A DNA stretch of 64,000 nt from assembly GCF_000631985.1 (NCBI RefSeq), contig NZ_JFYN01000011.1, forward strand, positions 1 to 64,000, in the 5' to 3' direction. The stretch comes from Pseudomonas sp. RIT288. GTDB taxonomy: Bacteria > Pseudomonadota > Gammaproteobacteria > Pseudomonadales > Pseudomonadaceae. Positions 1 through 9,651 of this stretch are shown piece by piece (within the stretch, counting starts at the first letter, position 1; every line of letters begins with the position of its first letter). The position numbers and the translations under genes were made by a program. The notes beneath the pieces are model-generated. The model was not told where the DNA came from and ran no database searches. It saw nothing but the letters and a program-made list of their open reading frames with translations.

Positions 1-3000
1 CACCGTACAACCCGGCTTGTTCGGCGGCGGACAATTCGAGCTCAACCCCAACGGATCCACCCACCCCGTCGGACTCGGCACATACCGGTACTGATTCAAC
101 CCACCTGCGAGCCTCACCGGATCCGGCGTCAGATACCGTCCCAACCTCGGGTCGTAATACCGATGCCGGTTGTAATGCAGCCCACTTTCCGCGTCGAAAT
201 ACTGCCCCTGAAAGCGCAGCGGCTGGTCCAGGTAGTCCTCGCCGGCCAGGGTGATCGCCGCGACTTTGCCGTAGGCGTCGTATTGCGCCGACCAGACGAT
301 TTCGCCGCTGTAGTCGGTCAGTTCCTGCGGGGTGCCGAGGTGGTCGAGTTGGTAATAAAAGGGGCAGGCCTTTTTCGGGCCTTTGCCGTCGAGCAGCGCC
401 AGCGGGCGGAAGGTGCCGGGTTCGTAGACGTAGCTGCGGTGGTGGGTTTTGCTGCTTTCGGCGACAAGGTGGTCGCCTTGCCAGAAGAATTCGGTGGTCT
501 GGCCGTCGACGGTTTTGCGGATGCGCCGGCCGAAGGCGTCGTATTGGTAGGACGCGGTTTGGCCGTCGGCGCGGGTCAGGCCGATCAGGCGGTGCTGGCA
601 GTCGTAGCGGTATTCGGTGACGAGTTGCTGGTCGCGGCCACGGCGTTCGCGGATCAGGTTGCCGAAGGCGTCGTAGTCGTAGTGTCGGTCGCCCTGCATC
701 AGCAGGCGGTTGCCCTTGATCCGGGTCGGGCCGGTGCGTTCCTGCATCAGCAGGTTGCCGGCCGGGTCGTGAGCGAACGATTCCGGCAGTTCGTCACGCG
801 AGTGGCGCACGCGGATCAAGCGGTCGAGGGCGTCGTAACCGTAGGTGCGCTGGCCGTGGCGGCTGTCGGCGATGTGCTCCAGATTGCCGTTGGCGCTGTA
901 GGCGTAATCGCGGCGATACAGCGATTCGTGCTGATGACCTACAGCGTGGGCGAGTAAACGGCCCTGCTCGTCGTAGGCATAGTCGCTGAGCAGCAGGCCT
1001 TGTTGCCGTTGTTGTTCGCGACCCGATTGATAGACGTGGCTGCTCAGCCGCGTGCCATTAAGGTCGATAGCCGTCAGCGCACCGCCCTTGACGTAGTGGA
1101 AATCGAGCGTGCTGTTGTCCGGCAGACGCTGGCGCTTGAGCTGGCCGCAGGCGTCATACGCATAACGCAAGGTGCCCCAGCCCTGATGCTCGGTGATCAG
1201 CCGATCCTGCAAGTCGTATTCGAAGGCCAGTGGATGTTTCTGACTGTCATCGACCCCGGTCAAACGGCCCAGTCGGTCGTAGGTGTAAGCCACCTCAACC
1301 CCGTCGGGCAGGGTCTTGAGCAGCAGACGCCCGGCCGCATCACGCGTGTAAGTGGTGACCAGCGTCGAGCCGTCATCACCGAACTCGGTCTTTTCCAGCA
1401 GGTGCCCGTTGCGGTCGTAGGCGTAAGCGGTGCGCCGACCATCGAAGCCGGTTTCCTGTCGGATCAATCCGGTGGACGTGTAGTCCAGTCGGTACTTTTC
1501 CCCGGATTCGTTCTCGATTTCCGTCAGCAACAACTGCGCATGGTCGTAGCGATACTGCACCCGCGTGCCGTCGGGGTTGATCTTGCGCGAGACCCGATGC
1601 AGGTCGTCGTCATACTCGTAGCGGGTGATGCGCCCGAGCTCGTCGCGCTCGGCAGTGACCTGGCCGTAGGCGCCGTAGCTGTAGGCACGGGTGGCGCCGC
1701 CAGGCAACGTCGTCTGCAGCAGCCGGCCAACGGCGTCCCACTGTTGATGGGTGATCGCACCGTGTTCGTCGCAAGTGGTCGTCCGGCGCCCCAGCGCATC
1801 GTAGGAAAAGCGCCGCACTCCACCGTCGGGCAGGGTTTCCTCGATCAGTTGGCCGAGGTCGTTCCATGACAACGTGTGCCGGCTGCTGTCCGGGTAGCGG
1901 ATCGACAGCAACTGCCCGCGTGTGTCGTAGTAGTAATGGGTGACCTGGCCGTCAGGATCGACCGCCTCGGTGACATCCCCCTCGGCGTTACGCCGAAACG
2001 TCCAGACCGCTTCACCGCGGGAACGGCTGTGCAGGAAACCGTTGCGGTATTCGTAGGACGTTGGCTCGTCGTCCGGCGGAAGCAGCGCAATCAGCCGTCC
2101 GACGTCGTCGTAGCGGTATTCAGTGACCGCGCCCAGCGGGTCCTGCTCGGCGATCAGCCGGCCCTGATCGTCATAAGCCTTGAGATGCTCACCGCCATCG
2201 GCCTCGACCTTGCGCACCAGCCGTGCGCTGTCATCGTGGACGTAGGTTTCTTCGCTGCCATCGACGTAGTGCACCGCGACGCTGCCGTCATCGGCCCAGA
2301 CGTAACGCGTGTCCATCTGCGCGAACGACGCCCAGTGCCGCACGCAACGCGCCGCCTTGCCCGAGCGCTGCCACTCCCAGAAAAAGCTCGAACCACCGGT
2401 CAGTTGCCGCTGCAGGATGACGTGCTGGTCGTCGTAGTCGTAACGTTCGCTGTCACCGACGGCGTTGGTCGCGGCCAACAAACGCTGACGGGCGTCGTAG
2501 CAATAACTGACCAGCGTTTGCTCGGTGCGCCAGTCGCTGTCGCGCCAAACCTGATAATCAACGCCGATCAGATGCGCCCGGTCGTAGCGCAACAGCAGCG
2601 AGCGCCCCGCGCCATTGTCCAGCCGGAAAATCCGCTGCTGATGATCGCGAGAAACGGTCAGACGATTGCCATACGCATCACTGACCGCCACCAACCGCCC
2701 GGCGCGAAAGTGATAAAACCGCGCCGCATCCCCCGCTAGCGCAAGGATCAATTCCTCCGGCTCATCGCCGAGAAAAATCGCCGCCCGCGACAGGCTGTTG
2801 TGAATCTGCGGCCGCTCAACACTGGGCAACGGAAACCGCGTTCGGCGATTCTCGTGATCGACCCAGATCACCGCATCGCCATCGAACTCCAGCCGATGCG
2901 CCAGCGAATGACTCCAGCCAAACCCCAGCCCGACATCGATCTCCACCGCGCTGGTGCGGTACAACCGGGTGAACTCGAACGGAAGGCGCCCATCGAGCGT

Positions 3001-4392
3001 GCCGTCGGTCAGGGTCAGCAGTTCTTCACCGGTGACCATCGACACCGGGCAACCGTTGGTACAGGTCAGCGGCGCGCAATCGGCGCTGTCGCCGTTGGGG
3101 TTTTTCGCCTGGTTCGAAGCGTCGTCGTGAGGTTCGTGACGCTCCATCCGGGTCGTGCCACGGGACTTGTCCCGTGCTATCGGTACCGGATTCGGCACGG
3201 ACAAAACCACGGCGTCCGTCTGACGAATGTTCAACGGGATCGCCGGCGTCGGCTTCAACGGCACGTCGCGCGCGTGCACCATCAACGGCTTCAACGCACT
3301 CGCGTGCTTGCTCAGATCCGCAGTAGAGGGCAGTTCGCTCAGGCGCAGCGCCGACGCTGCCAGCCATTCCCGCGCCCGGGGCGACTTGATCTTGCTCAGC
3401 ACCTTGCTGCTCAGTCTCACGGGCACGCCAACGCCGCCGGAAACGCGCATCAGCAAAAAGCTGATCAACAGCTCGACCCGAACTTCTGCCACCACTTCCG
3501 CCAGGTACTGCGGCGGCAGCATCTTCAACCAACTGCTAAACGCTGTCAGATGGATAAACAGCAACGGCTCGTCACTGAGGATCAGCAAGCCATTGGCGAT
3601 GGCCTCGCGGGAGGCGTCGAGCAGCGCTTGCAGCTCGACATCGCTCAGGTACTGCAGGAGTTTTTCGCTGTTGGCCTGCAGGTCGGCGAGCAGGCCAAAC
3701 AGCTGTTTAACGTCATCCCAGATGTCGTGCAGGGCTTTCTCGAAACCGCGCCAATCGGCCTCTTGCAACTGCTGGTAACGATCAGCGAAACCGGCGCCGG
3801 AAAACTCCGTCCACAGCGGCTGAAACCCGTGCCACTCCTGACGAAGCCAGACCACCAACCCATCCAGAATCTCTTCATAGGAGGCGTACAGCGCTTGGAT
3901 ATGGTCGGTGGAAACATCAGGAAAGAAGGTGATGCGATAACGCTGGCCCCGGTCGCAGTCGCGCACTTCCAGAATGCCGCTGGGGCCGATGGTATGGCGC
4001 AGCGGTTCACCGAAACTCAATACCCCGTCGACTTCGCTGATCACCGGCTCGAGCATCACCGGGGTATTGCCGATCGGTACGAAGCGCGCCGTCTCGAACA
4101 GGTGCACCAGGGTCAACGGGCCGCTGGCGGGGCACATGACCACCGAGGTCTGGAGCGGCTGGCGGGATTTGACGGGCGCGCTGAGGTGCACGTCGTCGCC
4201 GACCTTGAACACCTGCTCGACCTCCAGCGCCGACCCGGTCCAGAACTGCTCGGCCCAGGCCTCGTAGTTGTTCAGGCTCAGGCGGAACTCGCGGATCAGT
4301 GTTTCGAAGTCCGGGTGTTGCGGGTTCAGGGCGGCGACCACCAGCAGGCCGATGCTGTTGTTCAGGGCCAGGAGCCGATCGGTTTGGAACAT
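1..4392 (-). CDS. RHS-repeat polymorphic toxin protein, C-terminus beyond window
   Basis: One frame stays open from an ATG at 4392 to base 1, giving 1464 codons without a stop. Residues 1 to about 430 form a non-repeat N-terminal region. A cysteine-containing stretch follows (C448 in TNGCP) and then VTGEELLTLTDG, which resembles the domain that opens RHS cores. YD-type repeats (YDALGR, YDEQGR, YDAFGN) run from about residue 540 to 1380. The core closes with YDPRLGRYLTPDP, then WVDPLGL, the junction after which RHS proteins switch to a variable toxin. Only about ten residues after the junction are in the window, so the toxin and any immunity gene are unseen. RHS proteins form a shell around a C-terminal effector, often delivered by type VI secretion. 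No PAAR motif is visible at the N-terminus. All long plus-strand frames here are shadows. Confidence 0.93.
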   Translation of the reverse strand, partial: MFQTDRLLALNNSIGLLVVAALNPQHPDFETLIREFRLSLNNYEAWAEQFWTGSALEVEQVFKVGDDVHLSAPVKSRQPLQTSVVMCPASGPLTLVHLFETARFVPIGNTPVMLEPVISEVDGVLSFGEPLRHTIGPSGILEVRDCDRGQRYRITFFPDVSTDHIQALYASYEEILDGLVVWLRQEWHGFQPLWTEFSGAGFADRYQQLQEADWRGFEKALHDIWDDVKQLFGLLADLQANSEKLLQYLSDVELQALLDASREAIANGLLILSDEPLLFIHLTAFSSWLKMLPPQYLAEVVAEVRVELLISFLLMRVSGGVGVPVRLSSKVLSKIKSPRAREWLAASALRLSELPSTADLSKHASALKPLMVHARDVPLKPTPAIPLNIRQTDAVVLSVPNPVPIARDKSRGTTRMERHEPHDDASNQAKNPNGDSADCAPLTCTNGCPVSMVTGEELLTLTDGTLDGRLPFEFTRLYRTSAVEIDVGLGFGWSHSLAHRLEFDGDAVIWVDHENRRTRFPLPSVERPQIHNSLSRAAIFLGDEPEELILALAGDAARFYHFRAGRLVAVSDAYGNRLTVSRDHQQRIFRLDNGAGRSLLLRYDRAHLIGVDYQVWRDSDWRTEQTLVSYCYDARQRLLAATNAVGDSERYDYDDQHVILQRQLTGGSSFFWEWQRSGKAARCVRHWASFAQMDTRYVWADDGSVAVHYVDGSEETYVHDDSARLVRKVEADGGEHLKAYDDQGRLIAEQDPLGAVTEYRYDDVGRLIALLPPDDEPTSYEYRNGFLHSRSRGEAVWTFRRNAEGDVTEAVDPDGQVTHYYYDTRGQLLSIRYPDSSRHTLSWNDLGQLIEETLPDGGVRRFSYDALGRRTTTCDEHGAITHQQWDAVGRLLQTTLPGGATRAYSYGAYGQVTAERDELGRITRYEYDDDLHRVSRKINPDGTRVQYRYDHAQLLLTEIENESGEKYRLDYTSTGLIRQETGFDGRRTAYAYDRNGHLLEKTEFGDDGSTLVTTYTRDAAGRLLLKTLPDGVEVAYTYDRLGRLTGVDDSQKHPLAFEYDLQDRLITEHQGWGTLRYAYDACGQLKRQRLPDNSTLDFHYVKGGALTAIDLNGTRLSSHVYQSGREQQRQQGLLLSDYAYDEQGRLLAHAVGHQHESLYRRDYAYSANGNLEHIADSRHGQRTYGYDALDRLIRVRHSRDELPESFAHDPAGNLLMQERTGPTRIKGNRLLMQGDRHYDYDAFGNLIRERRGRDQQLVTEYRYDCQHRLIGLTRADGQTASYQYDAFGRRIRKTVDGQTTEFFWQGDHLVAESSKTHHRSYVYEPGTFRPLALLDGKGPKKACPFYYQLDHLGTPQELTDYSGEIVWSAQYDAYGKVAAITLAGEDYLDQPLRFQGQYFDAESGLHYNRHRYYDPRLGRYLTPDPVRLAGGLNQYRYVPSPTGWVDPLGLSSNCPPPNKPGCTV

Positions 4393-4638
4393 TTGCAAGC
4401 ACTCGCGCACGTGAAAGAGGTGCGCGGACTTTGCGGGGGATCAAAACGGAAAGAAGTCGGGAAAGTAGGCGTTATCTGTAGGGTATTTCGCTAATTGTCA
4501 GCGAGACATTCCACGGCCCGTAAACATTGCCCGTTGCTCAATGTCCGCTGGCCTCGCTATGCTGCTGAACCCATTAATCAGATCCGCGCAGCGGCGCCGG
4601 CTGGGCCGCCCGGGATGTTTTTGATAACGGATCCGATG

Positions 4639-5334
4639 ATGAATGCACCGATGAAGACGTTTGGCCCGATCAAGGCCGTGATTTTCGACATGGACGGTTT
4701 GCTGCTGGACACCGAAGGCATTTACACCGAGGTCACCTCGCTCATTGCCGAGCGTTACGGGCGGACCTTCGACTGGAGCGTCAAACAGAACATCATCGGT
4801 CGTGGCGCCAATGATCTGGCGAACTACGTGGTGCAGGCGCTGGATCTGCCGATCAGCGCCGAAGAGTTTCTGCTGATCCGCGAACCGCTGATGCGCGAAC
4901 GCTTTCCCAAGGCCCAGGCGATGCCGGGCGCGGAGGAGCTGATTCGCCACCTCAAGGCGCACAACATTCCGATCGCCGTGGGCACCAGTTCGTCGCGGCA
5001 GTCGTTCGGTCAGAAAACCACCTTGCACCGCGACTGGTTTGCGCTGTTCGATTTCATTGTCACCGCCGATGACCCGGAAGTTGGCGCAGCGAAACCGGCG
5101 CCGGACATTTTCCTCACCGCCGCCCGGCGTCTGGGCGTCGCGCCTGAGGATTGTCTGGTGTTCGAGGATTCGCCGTTTGGCGTCACCGCCGCGAAAGCGG
5201 CGGGGATGACTGCCATTGCGATTCCCGACGCGGCCATGGCTGATGAAAAATACGCTCACGCCGACGGGATTCTGCGCACGCTCAAAGCGTTTACCCCGAG
5301 TGCCTGCGGTTTGCCGGCGCTGGAGTGGGCTTGA
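4639..5334 (+). CDS. HAD-superfamily phosphatase (pseudouridine-5'-phosphatase-like)
   Basis: This is a 231-residue HAD subfamily IA hydrolase. Motif I is DMDG (residues 17-20, nucleophile Asp17 and acid/base Asp19), motif II is GTSS, the lysine motif is AAKPAPDIF and motif IV is FEDSPFG. The N-terminal DMDGLLLDTE and the overall architecture match the HDHD1/beta-phosphoglucomutase-like group, which removes phosphate from sugar phosphates or nucleotides. The true substrate cannot be read from sequence. The frame is open further upstream; ATG 4639 (or 4636) was chosen because it places motif I at the usual distance from the start. No strong ribosome binding site supports either. The gene is divergent from the RHS gene and ends at a bidirectional terminator. 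Confidence 0.8.
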   Translation: MNAPMKTFGPIKAVIFDMDGLLLDTEGIYTEVTSLIAERYGRTFDWSVKQNIIGRGANDLANYVVQALDLPISAEEFLLIREPLMRERFPKAQAMPGAEELIRHLKAHNIPIAVGTSSSRQSFGQKTTLHRDWFALFDFIVTADDPEVGAAKPAPDIFLTAARRLGVAPEDCLVFEDSPFGVTAAKAAGMTAIAIPDAAMADEKYAHADGILRTLKAFTPSACGLPALEWA

Positions 5335-5353
5335 TCTGCCGATAAGCGCCGAT

Positions 5354-5396
5354 AAAAAAAACGCCGCCCTCTGCAAAGAGGCGCGGCGTTTTTTGT
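5354..5396. terminator. bidirectional intrinsic terminator
   Basis: An imperfect hairpin (AACGCCGC-CCTCT / AGAGG-GCGGCGTT) is flanked by an A-run on the left and a T-run on the right. It lies between the convergent HAD and SDR genes, so it can stop transcription from both sides. Confidence 0.85.
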
Positions 5397-5414
5397 TCCC
5401 GGGATTCAGCGCAA

Positions 5415-6161
5415 TCAGGCGCCAAAACCACCGTCGATGGTCAGGCTGGCACCGGTGATGTAACCGGCCTCCGGGCCCACCAGATAAGCGACGAAACCGG
5501 CAATTTCATCGGCAGTGCCGTAACGGCCCACCGCCATCAGCGGGATCAGGCTCTCGGCGAAATCGCCATGGGCCGGGTTCATGTCAGTGTCGACCGGGCC
5601 GGGTTGCACGTTGTTGATGGTGATGCCGCGCGGGCCGAGATCACGGGCCAGACCTTTGGTCAGGCCGACCAGCGCCGATTTGCTCATCGCGTACACCCCG
5701 CCACCGCCGAAGGGCATGCGGTCGGCGTTGGTGCTGCCGATGTTGACGATGCGTGAGCCTTCGCCCATGTGCCTGGCGGCTTCCTGAGAGGCGATGAACA
5801 CGCTGCGTACGTTGATCGCCAGGGTCTGGTCGAAGTCTTCCAGTTTGAAGTCTTCCAGCGGCGCGATGGCCAGGACGCCGGCGTTGTTCACCAGAATATC
5901 CAGGCGGCCAAAGGCTTCGACGGTGGCGCTGACGGCATTGCGGATTGCGGCTTCATCGGCGCTGTCGGCCTTGATCGCCAAGGCTTTGCCGCCGCTGGCG
6001 GTGATGCTGTTCTGCAACTCTTCGGCCTTGGCGGTGGAGCTGACGTAGGTGAATGCGACAGCGGCGCCTTCGGCGGCCAGACGTTTGACGATGGCGGCAC
6101 CGATACCACGGGAACCGCCTTGAATCAGAGCGACTTTGCCGCTGAGGTGTTGATTGCTCAT
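5415..6161 (-). CDS. SDR-family NAD(P)-dependent oxidoreductase
   Basis: A 248-residue classical short-chain dehydrogenase/reductase. The cofactor loop is GGSRGIG (residues 15-21), with GG in place of the usual TG. NNAG follows at 92-95 and the catalytic set is Asn117, Ser143, Tyr157 and Lys161 (YAMSK). It resembles 3-oxoacyl-ACP reductase-like SDRs, but substrate is not predictable. The ATG at 6161 is preceded by GGAGA. It is divergent from the LysR gene at 6288, the usual arrangement of a LysR regulator and its target. Short-chain aldehydes or ketones are plausible substrates, by inference only. Confidence 0.85.
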   Translation of the reverse strand: MSNQHLSGKVALIQGGSRGIGAAIVKRLAAEGAAVAFTYVSSTAKAEELQNSITASGGKALAIKADSADEAAIRNAVSATVEAFGRLDILVNNAGVLAIAPLEDFKLEDFDQTLAINVRSVFIASQEAARHMGEGSRIVNIGSTNADRMPFGGGGVYAMSKSALVGLTKGLARDLGPRGITINNVQPGPVDTDMNPAHGDFAESLIPLMAVGRYGTADEIAGFVAYLVGPEAGYITGASLTIDGGFGA

Positions 6162-6287
6162 GTTCGATCTCCAGAAAATTCAAGGCGGACTGCCTTGTTG
6201 TTGGAGCCGAGTATCGGCCTCGCATCGACAACCGTGTAGGCCATGATTGCTATAGTCTGTGTAAACCAGAAGTTTATAGTGGCGATC

Positions 6288-7214
6288 ATGGAAACTTTCA
6301 GCAGTATCGAATGCTTCGTGCGCAGCGCCGAAGTCGGCAGCTTTGCCGAAGCCGCCCGGCGCTTGAGCCTGACCCCGGCCGCCGTCGGCAAGAGTGTGGC
6401 GAAGCTCGAGGTGCGGCTCGGTGTACGGCTGTTCCAGCGTAGTACACGCAGCCTGACCCTGACCGAGGCCGGTCAGCTGTTTTTGAGTCAGGTCAGTGGC
6501 AGTCTGACGACGATTCAGAATGCCGTGGCCAATCTGTCGAGTGTGGAAGGGCTGCCGGCGGGGACGTTGAAAGTCAGCATGGGCACGGTATTCGGGCGTT
6601 TGTACATCGTGCCATTGCTGCAAGAATTTTTACGTCGGTTTCCGGCGATCAACCCTGACTGGCATTTTGATAACCGTCAGGTCGATTTGATAGGGCAAGG
6701 TTTCGATGCGGCGATTGGCGGGGGCTTTGAATTGCCCCAAGGCGTGGTCGCACGCAAGTTGACACCCGCGCATCGCGTGTTGGTGGCGTCTGCTGACTAT
6801 CTGCAAAGGCACGAAGCAATCGCCGAACCGGATGACCTGCAACGTCACGATGGCATCCTGATTCGTTCGCCGCAGACCGGTCGAGTGCGCTCCTGGCAGT
6901 TGATCAGTGGCCGCAGTCAGCTCTGTCAGCCCTTGACCCTAAAGACGCGAATGACCATGAGCGACTCCGAAGCCGCCTGCGCCACGGCAGCACAGGGGCT
7001 GGGGATCGCACTGGTCAGCATGCCGTTTGCCGTGAGTTACCTCGACGCGGGCACTTTGCAACGCGTGCTGCCGGACTGGTACATCGATGACGGCAACATT
7101 TCGATCTACTACGCCGAGCATAAATTGTTGCCGGGCAAGACTCGGGCGTTTGTGGATTTTGTGATTGAGCAGTTTGCGGAGCGGGGGTTGGCTCGGCGGT
7201 TCAGTGCTGTCTGA
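6288..7214 (+). CDS. LysR-family transcriptional regulator
   Basis: A 308-residue LysR regulator. The winged helix-turn-helix covers about residues 1-60 (SSIECFVRSAEVGSFAEAAR, then LTPAAVGKSVAKLE). The substrate-binding domain fills the rest. The frame is open 45 bases further upstream, but ATG 6288 gives the canonical LysR N-terminus METFSSIECFV. It is transcribed away from the SDR gene with a 126-base shared promoter region, so it probably controls that gene and itself. The inducer is unknown. Confidence 0.88.
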   Translation: METFSSIECFVRSAEVGSFAEAARRLSLTPAAVGKSVAKLEVRLGVRLFQRSTRSLTLTEAGQLFLSQVSGSLTTIQNAVANLSSVEGLPAGTLKVSMGTVFGRLYIVPLLQEFLRRFPAINPDWHFDNRQVDLIGQGFDAAIGGGFELPQGVVARKLTPAHRVLVASADYLQRHEAIAEPDDLQRHDGILIRSPQTGRVRSWQLISGRSQLCQPLTLKTRMTMSDSEAACATAAQGLGIALVSMPFAVSYLDAGTLQRVLPDWYIDDGNISIYYAEHKLLPGKTRAFVDFVIEQFAERGLARRFSAV

Positions 7215-7241
7215 GTTTGGCTTTTGACCGAGTTGCGGCCA

Positions 7242-7314
7242 TCGCGAGCAGGCTCACTCCTACAGGAGATTTTTGGACATCATAGATCCAATGTGGGAGT
7301 GAGCCTGCTCGCGA
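7242..7314. repeat. REP doublet, family A (GAGCAGGCTC type)
   Basis: Two inverted copies of the GTGGGAGCGAGCCTGCTCGCGA family face each other across about 30 bases. It sits between the LysR gene and the convergent racemase gene. Confidence 0.9.
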
Positions 7315-7330
7315 AGAACGATAACGCGGT

Positions 7331-8059
7331 CTACCGGGCAAAACGCTCCGCCCAGCCAATGATCTGCTTCGGCCGTGGCGTCGCATAAGTCCGCACCTTG
7401 GACGTCGACAACCCCAGCCGCACCAGCGATTCAGCAATGGTCACCGCCGCCGTCACGCCATCCACCACCGGCACCCCGGTGCGGCGACGAATCTGTTCAT
7501 CCAGCCCGGCCATGCCGCCGCAACCCAGGCAAATCACTTCGGCCTTGTCCTGAGTCACCGCCAGTTCCGCCTGTTGCACGATGGCTTCCAGCGCGCGCTG
7601 TGGTTCGTGCTCCAGTTCCAGCACCGCCAGGCCACTGGCCCGCACTGAGGCGCAGCGATCCCACAGGCCCGAGAGTTTCAGCCGGTCCTCGATCAGCGGC
7701 ACGGTGCGATCCAGCGTGGTTACCACCGAATAGGCGTGGCCGAGAAACATCGCGGTACTGGCAGCAGCGTCGGTGATGTCCACCACCGGGACGTTGAGCA
7801 GTTCCTGCAAACCTTCGCGACCGTGTTCGCCATAACCGGCCTGAATCACCGCGTCGAACGGTTGATCGTAGGACATCACCCGGTCCATCACGGCGATGGC
7901 TGCCAGGTAACTTTCGAAATTGCCTTCCACCGAGTCGGCGCCGAAGAACGGCGTCAGGCCGACGATTTCCGTACCGGGGGCGGCGACCGCTTGCGCCGAG
8001 CGGGCGATGGCCTGAGTGATGGATTCGGTGGTGTTGACGTTGACCACAAGAATACGCAT
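7331..8059 (-). CDS. Asp/Glu/hydantoin racemase-family protein (one-cysteine variant)
   Basis: A 242-residue member of the Asp/Glu/hydantoin racemase fold, starting MRILVVNVNTTESIT. Family racemases use two cysteines. The second is present (Cys180 in CLGCGGM), but the position matching the first appears to be Gly75 (QAGYGEHG, where hydantoin racemases have ACFxDxG). A glycine plus single cysteine is the arrangement known from arylmalonate decarboxylase, so racemase activity on hydantoins or allantoin is not assured. The gene follows an NCS1 permease by 53 bases and probably shares its transcript. The substrate is therefore likely whatever that permease imports (hydantoin, allantoin or a related ring compound), by inference. 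Confidence 0.8.
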   Translation of the reverse strand: MRILVVNVNTTESITQAIARSAQAVAAPGTEIVGLTPFFGADSVEGNFESYLAAIAVMDRVMSYDQPFDAVIQAGYGEHGREGLQELLNVPVVDITDAAASTAMFLGHAYSVVTTLDRTVPLIEDRLKLSGLWDRCASVRASGLAVLELEHEPQRALEAIVQQAELAVTQDKAEVICLGCGGMAGLDEQIRRRTGVPVVDGVTAAVTIAESLVRLGLSTSKVRTYATPRPKQIIGWAERFAR

Positions 8060-8112
8060 GAGAAGTCCTTATTGCGGGCAGTTCAGCGGCCCAAACCCGG
8101 GCCGCAAGGAAG

Positions 8113-9651
8113 TTAATGGCTGACGTTGTCGACGGCGATCGATTCGCCGCTGACGTCGGCGTAGTGCGGCTGACGCTTGGCGATGATCAGGTAGAGCATC
8201 GCGGCGATGCCGGCGCCCACCAGCCAGGAGAACGGCGAGATGCTGTGGAAGCCCGGCACCAGTGCCAGGACTATGGCGATCAGCGCTGCCGGAATGAACG
8301 CCGCCACGGCGCGGAAATTCACTCCACGGCTGTAGTAATAGGCGCCGTCGGGGTCTTCGCTGTACAACTGCGGGACGTTGATCCGGCCTCTGCGGATCAG
8401 CCAGTAGTCGACCATGATCACCCCGTAAAGCGGGCCGAGAAGGGCGCCGAGACCTGAGAGGAAATACACGATCACCAGCGGGCTGTTGTAGAGATTCCAC
8501 GGCAGAATCAGCACGGCGATGGTCGCGCTGATCAGCCCGGCGCGGCGGAAGGTCAGGTACTTCGGCGCCAGGTTACTGAGGACGAAGGCTGGGGCGACGA
8601 AGTTGGCCATGATGTTCACCGCCACGGTGACGATCAGGAACGCCAGGCAACCGAGCACCAGAAAGAACGTATTGGGGATCGAAGCGATGACCTCGGTCGG
8701 GCTTTCGATGATCCGCCCGTTGATCTGAAATTGCGCACCGCAGAGCAGGACGGTGATGGCGGCGAACACCAGAATGTTCACCGGCAGGCCCCAGAAATTG
8801 CCGACCTTGATGGTCTTGCGGCATGGCGAGGAGCGGGCGAAGTCGCAGAAATTCAGGATCAGCGTGCCGTAGATCGCCAGCCAAAGGGCACCGCCGGCAA
8901 ATATGTTGCGCCACATCTCGCCACCGCTCAGCGGTTCGCGGATCGACCAGGCAATCGTGGCGTTGGCCTGGGTGTACATCCACGCGGCGAGGGCGGCGAC
9001 GGTCAGCAGAATCACCGGGCCGGCGAACGCTTCGTAGCGGCGAACCATTTCCATGCCGTAGGCGAGGATCGCCAGTTGCACGAACCAGATCGCCACGAAA
9101 CACACCCAGCCCAGCGTCGACAGGCCGAGGATCGAGTTGTGGTCGTAATCGGCGAAACCGGGATGAATCGCCGTCAGCAGCACTCGAAATACCACTGACG
9201 CCAGATACGTCTGAATGCCGAACCAGGCAATGGCGATCACCGCGCGAATCAACGCCGGAATCTGCGCGCCGTGGATGCCGAAACTGATCCGGCTGATCAC
9301 CGGAAACGGCACCCCGGTTTTCTGTCCCATGTAGCCGGACAGGTTCATGAAAAAGTACACCAGCGCCGCGCCGATCCCCAGCGACAGCAGAATCTGCCAG
9401 CCCCCCAGACCCAATGCATACAACCCGATGGCGAACGAGTAGTTGGCGATGTTGTGCACATCGTTGGTCCACAGGGCGAAGATGCTGTATTTGCCCCAGC
9501 GCCGACCTTCGGCCCGGGTCGGTGCCAGGTCATTGTTGTGCAGGCGCGGGCTGAGTTGTAACGGTTGAGCCAGCCCCGCGTCGGGCAATGGCTGGTCGAG
9601 GGCAGAGGCGGGCAGATTCAGCGCGATGTTGTTGGAGAGACTTGTACGCAT
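8113..9651 (-). CDS. NCS1-family nucleobase/hydantoin/allantoin permease
   Basis: A 512-residue inner-membrane protein with about 12 hydrophobic segments and a soluble N-terminal extension. The start of the membrane domain (SIFALWTNDVHNIANYSFA) and GVPFPVISR match NCS1 cation symporters for purines, pyrimidines, hydantoin and allantoin. An ATG further upstream exists, but ATG 9651 is preceded by AGGAG at good spacing and is preferred. It is the first gene of a likely two-gene unit with the racemase-family gene. A perfect 16-base palindrome lies 167 bases upstream of the start. The imported compound cannot be fixed from sequence. Confidence 0.85.
   Translation of the reverse strand: MRTSLSNNIALNLPASALDQPLPDAGLAQPLQLSPRLHNNDLAPTRAEGRRWGKYSIFALWTNDVHNIANYSFAIGLYALGLGGWQILLSLGIGAALVYFFMNLSGYMGQKTGVPFPVISRISFGIHGAQIPALIRAVIAIAWFGIQTYLASVVFRVLLTAIHPGFADYDHNSILGLSTLGWVCFVAIWFVQLAILAYGMEMVRRYEAFAGPVILLTVAALAAWMYTQANATIAWSIREPLSGGEMWRNIFAGGALWLAIYGTLILNFCDFARSSPCRKTIKVGNFWGLPVNILVFAAITVLLCGAQFQINGRIIESPTEVIASIPNTFFLVLGCLAFLIVTVAVNIMANFVAPAFVLSNLAPKYLTFRRAGLISATIAVLILPWNLYNSPLVIVYFLSGLGALLGPLYGVIMVDYWLIRRGRINVPQLYSEDPDGAYYYSRGVNFRAVAAFIPAALIAIVLALVPGFHSISPFSWLVGAGIAAMLYLIIAKRQPHYADVSGESIAVDNVSH

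Noticed and set aside
163-4494. Four long plus-strand open frames
   Set aside because: They lie opposite the RHS gene, whose minus frame gives clear YD repeats and an RHS core end; the plus frames give low-complexity V/A/Q-rich protein.
5769-6239. 156-residue plus-strand frame
   Set aside because: It lies opposite the SDR gene, which has a full catalytic motif set.
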